Assembly (NCBI RefSeq): GCF_000421765.1
Contig: NZ_ATXQ01000002.1
Span: forward strand, 310,001-374,000
Origin: Denitrificimonas caeni DSM 24390
Lineage (GTDB): Bacteria; Pseudomonadota; Gammaproteobacteria; Pseudomonadales; Pseudomonadaceae
Direction: 5' to 3'
DNA: 64,000 bases
Shown: in pieces, positions 57,622 to 64,000 of the stretch
Layout of the letters: the number at the start of each line of letters is the position of its first letter
How positions within the stretch are numbered: position 1 is the first letter of the stretch
Made by a program: the position numbers and the translations under genes
Notes under the pieces: model-generated
Seen by the model: the letters and a program-made list of their open reading frames with translations, nothing else
Database searches by the model: none
Told to the model about the DNA's origin: nothing

Positions 57622-57680
57622 TCTTCTCTCTCACTTGCGGCACGCAGGCCGTAATAATATTGGCTAAGCCTGTGATTGAA

Positions 57681-57708
57681 GATGGGGGCGCCTAACAACA
57701 ATTACAAG
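57681..57708 (-). promoter_or_regulatory. Sigma-32 (RpoH) promoter match upstream of lon
   Basis: On the minus strand CTTGTAA (57708-57702) and CCCCATC (57687-57681) are 14 bases apart. The heat-shock consensus is CTTGAAA and CCCCAT with 13-15 between. It lies about 60 bases before the lon start. Confidence 0.75.
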
Positions 57709-57727
57709 GTGAACAGCACAAATAACA

Positions 57728-57749
57728 AAAAGGGCCCGTAGGCCCTTTT
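57728..57749 (-). terminator. Terminator after clpX
   Basis: AAAAGGGCC and GGCCCTTTT form a 9-bp stem with loop CGTA. On the minus strand TTTTTGTT follows. It lies 20 bases after the clpX stop and before the lon promoter. Confidence 0.88.
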
Positions 57750-57768
57750 ATCAACACACTGTACGCAC

Positions 57769-59052
57769 TTAAGCGTCAGGTGCTGCTTTCTTCGCTACAG
57801 GCTCTTTCGATGCGTAGATCAATAAAGGCTTAGAAGTACCCTCAATCACGCTCTCATCAATCACCACTTTAGTCACATCAGTTTCTGATGGGATGTCATA
57901 CATGGTGTCGAGCAAAATACCTTCAAGAATGGAACGCAAGCCACGTGCACCGGTTTTACGCAGTAAGGCACGCTTGGCCACAGCATTCAATGCATCTGGA
58001 CGGAACTCCAGTTCAACCCCTTCCATGTCGAATAACTTGCCATACTGTTTAGTCAGCGCATTCTTCGGCTCGGTGAGGATTTGAATCAGAGCGGCTTCAT
58101 CGAGCTCTTCCAAGGTTGCAATCACTGGCAAGCGACCAACAAACTCAGGAATCAAGCCAAACTTAACCAGATCATCGGGCTCAACATCACGCAACGCTTC
58201 ACCGATTTTCTTCTCTTGCTCTTTACTGTGTACTTCCGCAGCAAAACCAATTCCACCTTTTACAGAGCGGTTTTGGATAACTTTCTCTAAACCAGAAAAC
58301 GCACCACCACAGATAAATAGGATATTGCGCGTATCCACTTGCAAGAATTCTTGCTGCGGATGCTTGCGTCCACCCTGAGGCGGAATCGAGGCAACGGTGC
58401 CTTCAATCAGCTTCAATAAAGCTTGTTGAACACCTTCACCTGACACATCGCGGGTAATCGATGGGTTATCAGATTTGCGGGTGATTTTATCAATTTCATC
58501 AATATAAACGATGCCCATCTGTGCTTTCTCTACATCGTAGTCGCACTTTTGCAGCAGTTTTTGAATGATGTTTTCGACGTCTTCACCCACATAACCGGCT
58601 TCGGTCAAAGTGGTCGCATCGGCAATGGTAAAAGGCACATTCAATAGGCGCGCTAAGGTTTCAGCCAGCAATGTTTTGCCCGATCCAGTTGGACCAATTA
58701 GCAAAATGTTACTTTTACCTAATTCAATGTCATCTTTTTTGTCGCGATTGTTTAAGCGCTTGTAGTGGTTATACACCGCTACCGCTAAAACTTTTTTAGC
58801 GCGCTCCTGACCAATCACATACTGGTCCAGAATGCCGCTGATTTCTTTTGGCGAAGGCAGTTTATGTGCAGCGCTTTCATCCTGTGCTTCTTGCACTTCC
58901 TCACGGATAATGTCATTGCACAAATCAACGCATTCATCACAAATAAAAACCGAGGGGCCAGCTATCAGCTTGCGCACTTCATGTTGGCTTTTGCCACAGA
59001 AGGAGCAATACAGCAACTTGCCTTTGTCCTCGCCACTACGCTTATCAGTCAT
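57769..59052 (-). CDS. clpX: ClpX, ATPase subunit of ClpXP
   Basis: A 427-residue AAA+ unfoldase that feeds substrates to ClpP. The N-terminal zinc-binding domain has CSFCGKS and CDECVDLC; Walker A is GPTGSGKT (about 119) and the substrate pore loop GYVGEDVE is present. The ClpP-binding loop, typically IGF, reads IGF in KGGIGFAAE. It follows clpP by 106 bases on the same strand. Confidence 0.97.
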   Translation of the reverse strand: MTDKRSGEDKGKLLYCSFCGKSQHEVRKLIAGPSVFICDECVDLCNDIIREEVQEAQDESAAHKLPSPKEISGILDQYVIGQERAKKVLAVAVYNHYKRLNNRDKKDDIELGKSNILLIGPTGSGKTLLAETLARLLNVPFTIADATTLTEAGYVGEDVENIIQKLLQKCDYDVEKAQMGIVYIDEIDKITRKSDNPSITRDVSGEGVQQALLKLIEGTVASIPPQGGRKHPQQEFLQVDTRNILFICGGAFSGLEKVIQNRSVKGGIGFAAEVHSKEQEKKIGEALRDVEPDDLVKFGLIPEFVGRLPVIATLEELDEAALIQILTEPKNALTKQYGKLFDMEGVELEFRPDALNAVAKRALLRKTGARGLRSILEGILLDTMYDIPSETDVTKVVIDESVIEGTSKPLLIYASKEPVAKKAAPDA

Positions 59053-59158
59053 TCGTTCGTTCCAGTTTGGTAGGCTATGAATATAAGATGAAGCCTTCAG
59101 TCGGCTTTTTCAACCCATAGACCCACATAAAACATATACAGCAGTACTTTAATGTTGA

Positions 59159-59800
59159 TTAAACCGGCATTTGACGCTTGGTTGCCACATGGTCAATCAA
59201 ACCGTATTTCACTGCTTCGTCACCGCTCATAAAGTTATCACGATCGGTATCTTTGGCAATAATGTCAATTGGCTGACCCGTATGATCGGCCAAAATTTTA
59301 TTCAAACGATCACGAATGGTTAAAATCTCGCGCGCATGAATTTCAAAATCAGATGCTTGGCCCTGAAACCCACCTAACGGCTGGTGGATCATCATGCGTG
59401 AATGCGGTAAGCAATAACGCTTGCCTGCAGCACCACCAGCTAACAATAACGCACCCATACTGGCCGCTTGACCAATACAAGTAGTCGACACATCAGGCTT
59501 AATAAACTGCATGGTGTCGTAAATTGACATCCCAGCCGTGACTGAACCACCTGGTGAATTGATATACAGGTGAATGTCTTTGTCTGGGTTTTCAGCTTCC
59601 AAGAATAGCAACTGCGCAACCACTAAGTTCGCCATATAGTCTTCGACTGGGCCAACTAAGAAAATAATGCGCTCTTTGAGCAGGCGCGAGTAAATATCAT
59701 AAGCACGCTCACCGCGTGATGACTGCTCGACAACCATTGGCACCAAACCGCCAGCGCCTTGAATCTCTTGTGGGTTTTGCATAAAAGTATTGTGTGACAT
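59159..59800 (-). CDS. clpP: ClpP, serine protease subunit
   Basis: A 213-residue peptidase subunit that forms the double-ring degradation chamber. The catalytic triad is Ser114 (QAASMGA), His139 (MMIHQPLGG) and Asp188. The ATG at 59800 gives the expected pseudomonad N-terminus MSHNTF and length; a frame from 59848 is longer but atypical. It lies between tig and clpX as usual. Confidence 0.96.
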   Translation of the reverse strand: MSHNTFMQNPQEIQGAGGLVPMVVEQSSRGERAYDIYSRLLKERIIFLVGPVEDYMANLVVAQLLFLEAENPDKDIHLYINSPGGSVTAGMSIYDTMQFIKPDVSTTCIGQAASMGALLLAGGAAGKRYCLPHSRMMIHQPLGGFQGQASDFEIHAREILTIRDRLNKILADHTGQPIDIIAKDTDRDNFMSGDEAVKYGLIDHVATKRQMPV

Positions 59801-59846
59801 ATCTGCCGTAGCTCCCAGATTAATGCTCATCGTCATAAAGACACAC

Positions 59847-59868
59847 AAGCCAGCACTAAGGCTGGCTT
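59847..59868 (-). terminator. Weak terminator-like hairpin between tig and clpP
   Basis: AAGCCAGC and GCTGGCTT form an 8-bp stem with a 6-base loop, followed on the minus strand by GTGTGTCTTT. It could reduce readthrough from tig into clpP. Confidence 0.5.
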
Positions 59869-59922
59869 ATTGGCTAACAGACCTCACAGGCCTGCTAGCA
59901 CTTGGGTGTCAGCAGAGTAAAA

Positions 59923-61251
59923 TCACTCAGCGCTGGCTTCTTCTTCAGCCTGAGGCGCTGCTGCTGGTTTAACTGCTTCTTCGTAAGCAACAGTAACATC
60001 AGTTACTTTGGCTTTCGCTAAAACAGTATCTACAACTTGTTCTTCAAGCACAACCGCACGAACGTCGTCTAACTGCTGTTCGTTTTTGTAGTACCACTCA
60101 ATCACTTGCTGTGGCTCTTGGTAAGCTGCAGCCATTTCTTCAATGGTGCTACGCACGCGTTGATCGTCAGCTTTGATTTCAAACTGCTTAACCATTTGTG
60201 CAACGATCAAACCTAAAGCAACACGGCGCTTAGCTTGCTCAGTGAATAACTCAGCTGGCAATTGGTCAGGCTTGATGTTGCCACCAAACTGCTGAACGGC
60301 TTGCACACGCAAACGATCAACTTCGTTAGAAATCAATGCACTTGGCACTTCGATCTCATTGGCAGCTAACAAGCCATCCATCACTTGGCTTTTTACTTTG
60401 CCTTTGATGGCTTGATTCAGTTCACGCTGCATGTTCTTGGTTACTTCAGCACGGAAACCTTCTAAACCGCCTTCAGCGTTACCAAACATCGCGAAGAACT
60501 CTTCGTTCAGCTCTGGCAGCTCTGGACCTTCAACCTTATTCACAATCACAGTGAACTCAGCTGTTTTACCGGCCAAATCAAGGTTTTGGTAATCTTCTGG
60601 GAAGGTTGGCGCGATTTCTTTGGTTTCGCCAGCGCTGCAACCCACTAGAGCGTCTTCAAAACCAGGAATCATACGGCCTGAACCTAGAACTAAAGGTACG
60701 TTATCAGCAGTACCGCCAGCAAATGGCTCACCATCAATGCGACCTACAAAATTGATGGTCACTTGGTCGTTCAGCTCAGCAGCACGCTCTACAGTTACAA
60801 AGCGAGTGTTTTGCTTACGTAAGATTTCCAGCATGTTATCAACATCAGATTCAGCCACTTCAGCGCTCTGACGCTCAACTTCAATGCCTTCTAAGCCTTT
60901 AACTTCAAACTCTGGGAACACTTCAAAGGTTGCGACGTATTCAAGACCTTTCTCTTTCTCGAATACACGCGGCTCAATCGCAGGCTGACCCACTGGATTA
61001 AGCTTCTCAGCAACAACAGCTTCATAAAAAGTTGCTTGGATCACATCGCCTAAAACTTCTTGGCGTGCATCAGCTTCATAACGCTGACGAATGATGCTCA
61101 TTGGCACTTTACCAGGACGGAAGCCTGGTACTTTGGCGCGCTTAGCGGTTTGCTGAAGGCGCTTAGTCACTTCATTTTCAATACGCTCAGCTGGAACGCT
61201 AATGTTCATTTTGCGCTCAAGGGCGGAAGTGCTTTCTACGGAAACTTGCAT
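59923..61251 (-). CDS. tig: Trigger factor, ribosome-associated chaperone
   Basis: A 442-residue chaperone that binds nascent chains at the ribosomal exit. [14 protein letters not shown] begins the ribosome-binding domain, with the signature [10 protein letters not shown] (about residue 45). The FKBP-like PPIase domain is in the middle ([17 protein letters not shown]), and the helical C-terminal arms end in EEEASAE. ATG at 61251 follows GAGGAATAACC; a frame from 61344 is too long. It heads the tig-clpP-clpX block. Confidence 0.96.
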   Translation of the reverse strand: MQVSVESTSALERKMNISVPAERIENEVTKRLQQTAKRAKVPGFRPGKVPMSIIRQRYEADARQEVLGDVIQATFYEAVVAEKLNPVGQPAIEPRVFEKEKGLEYVATFEVFPEFEVKGLEGIEVERQSAEVAESDVDNMLEILRKQNTRFVTVERAAELNDQVTINFVGRIDGEPFAGGTADNVPLVLGSGRMIPGFEDALVGCSAGETKEIAPTFPEDYQNLDLAGKTAEFTVIVNKVEGPELPELNEEFFAMFGNAEGGLEGFRAEVTKNMQRELNQAIKGKVKSQVMDGLLAANEIEVPSALISNEVDRLRVQAVQQFGGNIKPDQLPAELFTEQAKRRVALGLIVAQMVKQFEIKADDQRVRSTIEEMAAAYQEPQQVIEWYYKNEQQLDDVRAVVLEEQVVDTVLAKAKVTDVTVAYEEAVKPAAAPQAEEEASAE

Positions 61252-61365
61252 GGTTATTCCTCGTTGAATAGACGTGGCCAGACATACCGACCCTAGAATC
61301 AAGGGCATGCATTCTAGTGGTCTCGAACAGAAATATCCATTCAATCCGGCAGAGAATTTGCAGTA

Positions 61366-62919
61366 TTACAATAATCCTTCAATTGGCAGCCATGAAAGTA
61401 CACGCACGGCAGCGCGTCGCCAGAGTTTACTATTGGGCTCATTGGTGTAGGTTTTGACTCCACCCTCTTGCTGCTCCGTCCAGTAAAGCCGGCCATTGGG
61501 CATCGTTTTGATTCGATAAGCATGGGCCGGAATCTCATCATAAAACGCATGATTAATTCGCTGCGCTAAGCGTGGACTGTCAATTACAAAACCCAGCTCA
61601 GTATTTAAATTTGCGGAGCGCGGATCAAAATTAAACGATCCAACAAAGACGTGCTGACGATCCACTGAGAAGGTTTTTGCATGCAAACTAGAGCCTGAGC
61701 TGCCTAAAAAGCGCTTTTTACCCTTTGAACGCTTCACTTGACTGGGGTTGCGCTGCATCTCATAGAGAATTACACCTGACTCCAGCAACGCCTGTCGACG
61801 CTTGGCGTAGCCTGCATGCACCGCAGCGACATCGGTGGCCGATAGCGAATTGGTTAGCACTTTAACCTCAACCCCTTTGCGCACCAACCAAGCAAACGCC
61901 TCAACGCCGGACTCGGTTGGTACAAAATAAGGCGAGATCAACTCCACATCGACTTGTGGATCACCAATAATGTCTTGCAACTGCTGAATCAATAATGATT
62001 CTTTCTCAGCTTTACCGAGCCCTTTACGCGGATCATCGCTGACCATACGTACATTGACCCACTCAAAAGGAACCTCACCCTGTTCCAGTTGAGTAATAAA
62101 GGGGGATTCACGTAATGACTCAACATACTGCTGCGCGCCTTTGCTGGCGGCAATTTGCTCAGCATGCTCACGTAAAGTAGTTAGAGGTAAAGCCTTACTA
62201 CTGGAGACCACTCGCTCTAAGGGATAACTAGAGGCGCTGTGCCAGTATTTATCGAAGTCCGCTGACACATCGCGCACCGCCTCGCCAACGCTTAACACAT
62301 CTAGATCAGCAAATAGCACATCATTGGTTGCACCAAAATACTCATCGCCGACATTGCGTCCACCGATAATGCTCAAGGAGTTATCTGCGGTCATCGACTT
62401 ATTATGCATACGCCGATTAAGCCGAGTGAAATCAGTGAGAAAACCCCACCAGCGCGGCTTGCGCAACATAAAAGGATTGAACAGACGCACTTCAATATTT
62501 TCATGGCCGTTCAGACCCGCCAGCACAGCATCGGTATTGCTGGTGTTATTGTCATCCAGTAATAAACGCACACGCACGCCGCGATCAGCCGCCTCGTGTA
62601 AAGCCTCAAAAAGCATGGTGCCAGTCATATCGCGCTGCCAAATGTAATATTGCACATCAAGACTGCGCTGCGCATGCTTGGCCAGCATCATGCGCGCCGC
62701 AAAAGCATCGTCAGCCTCGATCAGCGGAAAAACACCACTTCGTCCTGCACCATACTGCGCTTCCAAGGGTGCCAGTGCCTTGGCGAAATAGGTATCAGCG
62801 ACCTGTTCTTTTGTATAGGCATAGGTTTGACTACGTCCTTCTAAAGAAGGCAAATTACTGCAGCCAAGTAGCAGAGCACTTAGACTCATGAATCCCCAGC
62901 GTATTAATTTTTTAGTCAT
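61366..62919 (-). CDS. PLD-superfamily lipoprotein (ClsC/YmdC-like)
   Basis: A 517-residue predicted lipoprotein (lipobox LLGC, residue 20) of the phospholipase D/cardiolipin synthase superfamily. Two HKD motifs are present: RMHNKSMTADN (about 190) and SLHAKTFSVDRQ (about 415). The family contains cardiolipin synthase ClsC and periplasmic phospholipases, so lipid transfer or hydrolysis is likely. It stands alone between tig and hemN; the partner YmdB is not in the window. Confidence 0.85.
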   Translation of the reverse strand: MTKKLIRWGFMSLSALLLGCSNLPSLEGRSQTYAYTKEQVADTYFAKALAPLEAQYGAGRSGVFPLIEADDAFAARMMLAKHAQRSLDVQYYIWQRDMTGTMLFEALHEAADRGVRVRLLLDDNNTSNTDAVLAGLNGHENIEVRLFNPFMLRKPRWWGFLTDFTRLNRRMHNKSMTADNSLSIIGGRNVGDEYFGATNDVLFADLDVLSVGEAVRDVSADFDKYWHSASSYPLERVVSSSKALPLTTLREHAEQIAASKGAQQYVESLRESPFITQLEQGEVPFEWVNVRMVSDDPRKGLGKAEKESLLIQQLQDIIGDPQVDVELISPYFVPTESGVEAFAWLVRKGVEVKVLTNSLSATDVAAVHAGYAKRRQALLESGVILYEMQRNPSQVKRSKGKKRFLGSSGSSLHAKTFSVDRQHVFVGSFNFDPRSANLNTELGFVIDSPRLAQRINHAFYDEIPAHAYRIKTMPNGRLYWTEQQEGGVKTYTNEPNSKLWRRAAVRVLSWLPIEGLL

Positions 62920-62964
62920 ATAAGGTCACAAAATGATTGCTCTACATTACCGCTGCTGAATAAA

Positions 62965-62978
62965 TTGCGCTAAATCAA
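62965..62978 (+). promoter_or_regulatory. Half-conserved ANR/FNR box upstream of hemN
   Basis: TTGCGCTAAATCAA keeps the right half ATCAA and three of five bases on the left of TTGAT-N4-ATCAA. It lies 112 bases before the hemN start. HemN genes in pseudomonads are known to be induced by ANR under low oxygen. Confidence 0.5.
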
Positions 62979-63089
62979 GATCTTGCTGCTCTTTTGCCGC
63001 AAATCTGTGTCTATCAGGTAGTCTAGCCCTAATTCATAATGATCAGCAAAACTGAGCATCTAATCTTTCTCTATAAAGGGGTCTGGCCA

Positions 63090-64000
63090 ATGGAGCAAAT
63101 GCCAAGCTTTAATCGAGCACTTGTGGAAAAATATGACCGTCCGGGTCCACGATACACTTCCTATCCAACTGCGCCACAATTTCACACAGCATTTGCTGTC
63201 GATCATTATCGTCAAGCAACTGAGCGCAGCAATACCCAAGAATCAGCGAAACCGTTATCGATATATATCCATATTCCTTTCTGCCAAAGTCTTTGCTACT
63301 ACTGCGCATGCAATAAAATCATTACGCAAAAGACCAGCCGAGCGGTGGAATACCTTGAGTATCTGAAACAAGAGATTCACTTACAAGCCAGTTTATTTGA
63401 TAAAAAGCGCTTGGTCACACAATTGCACCTTGGCGGTGGCACACCGACCTACCTGACCCAAGAGCAACTGACTGATTTGATGGACACCTTGCGCAGCGCC
63501 TTCAATCTGGATGAAACCGAGCAGCGCCAGTTCTCGCTAGAAGTTGACCCGCGTACCATTACCCCAGCTCAAATCCAACTGCTACGTGACCTAGGCTTTA
63601 ATCGCATCAGTTTTGGTATTCAAGATTTTGATCCAAAAGTGCAGGAAGCGGTCAATCGCATTCAAAGCGAAGAACAAGTACAAAACTTAATCGATGCAGC
63701 ACGCAAGGCTGAGTTTCGCTCAATCAGTGCTGACTTAATTTACGGCTTACCGCTGCAAACAGTAGAGAGTTTTGATACCACGCTAGACAAAATCATCGCT
63801 ATGCGCCCTGACCGCATTGCCGCTTACAGCTATGCGCACTTACCTAAACTGGTACGCGCACAGCGCTTGATCCGTCCTGAAGACATGCCGCCACCCGAGC
63901 GCAAACTCGAACTGCTTGAGTTAACCATTCGCCGCTTATGCAGCGCAGGCTATGTTTATATTGGTATGGATCACTTTGCTCTGCCAGAAGATGAACTGGC
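63090..64000 (+). CDS. hemN: Oxygen-independent coproporphyrinogen III oxidase HemN (5' part)
   Basis: A radical-SAM enzyme of anaerobic haem synthesis, cut off by the window end after about 303 codons. The start follows AAAGGGG by 8 bases. MEQMPSFNRALVEKYDRPGP and RYTSYPTAPQFH are typical, and the iron-sulfur motif CQSLCYYCACNK is near residue 66. GGGTPTYL and the VDPRTITP stretch follow. The frame remains open to base 64000. A possible ANR box is upstream, in line with the anaerobic arc operon in the same window. Confidence 0.96.
   Translation, partial: MEQMPSFNRALVEKYDRPGPRYTSYPTAPQFHTAFAVDHYRQATERSNTQESAKPLSIYIHIPFCQSLCYYCACNKIITQKTSRAVEYLEYLKQEIHLQASLFDKKRLVTQLHLGGGTPTYLTQEQLTDLMDTLRSAFNLDETEQRQFSLEVDPRTITPAQIQLLRDLGFNRISFGIQDFDPKVQEAVNRIQSEEQVQNLIDAARKAEFRSISADLIYGLPLQTVESFDTTLDKIIAMRPDRIAAYSYAHLPKLVRAQRLIRPEDMPPPERKLELLELTIRRLCSAGYVYIGMDHFALPEDEL

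Overview
The window is chromosomal DNA of a gammaproteobacterium of the Pseudomonas lineage. From memory, the block at about 34.6-61.3 kb follows the P. aeruginosa order nudC, fimL, crotonase, nhaB, dnaQ, rnhA, methyltransferase, gloB, mltD, nppA1A2BCD, fabI, ppiD, hupB, lon, clpX, clpP, tig. The moderate, AT-leaning base composition, the FNR/ANR-type boxes, and the arginine deiminase and hemN genes suggest a low-GC, facultatively anaerobic pseudomonad (Thiopseudomonas/Denitrificimonas-like). That genus-level placement is an inference.

Left part (1-14.3 kb). A nicotinamide riboside salvage pair (pnuC plus a kinase-only NadR-like protein) and a VF530 protein are followed by a cluster of three palindromic repeat elements. 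Next, on the minus strand, comes an arginine deiminase operon (YfcC-type carrier, arcA, arcB, arcC) with a perfect ANR/FNR box upstream. Divergent from it is an ftrABCD-like ferrous iron uptake operon with a Fur-box match and an internal hairpin. A GlxA-type AraC regulator, an acyl-CoA dehydrogenase and a crotonase follow.

Middle part (14.3-33.1 kb) is more accessory. It holds a small lipoprotein and a tight five-gene operon of exported proteins: a COG3014-like TPR lipoprotein, a YcfL-like and an LpoB-like lipoprotein, a large secreted protein and a FlgT/CsgG-like protein. An RND pump with its adaptor and a divergent HTH regulator come next, then a pirin, a small outer-membrane barrel, a DUF6868-like membrane protein, a superfamily I helicase-like ATPase, an EAL protein with an altered active-site motif, a chemoreceptor and tRNA-Arg(CCT).

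Right part (33.1-64 kb) is conserved core: a TSUP transporter, nudC, fimL, a dienoyl-CoA isomerase-like crotonase, nhaB, dnaQ-rnhA-methyltransferase, gloB, mltD, a peptide/nucleoside-antibiotic-type ABC importer with two tandem binding proteins, fabI, and then the minus-strand protein quality-control block tig-clpP-clpX-lon-hupB-ppiD. A heat-shock-type promoter match precedes lon. A PLD-family lipoprotein and the start of hemN close the window.
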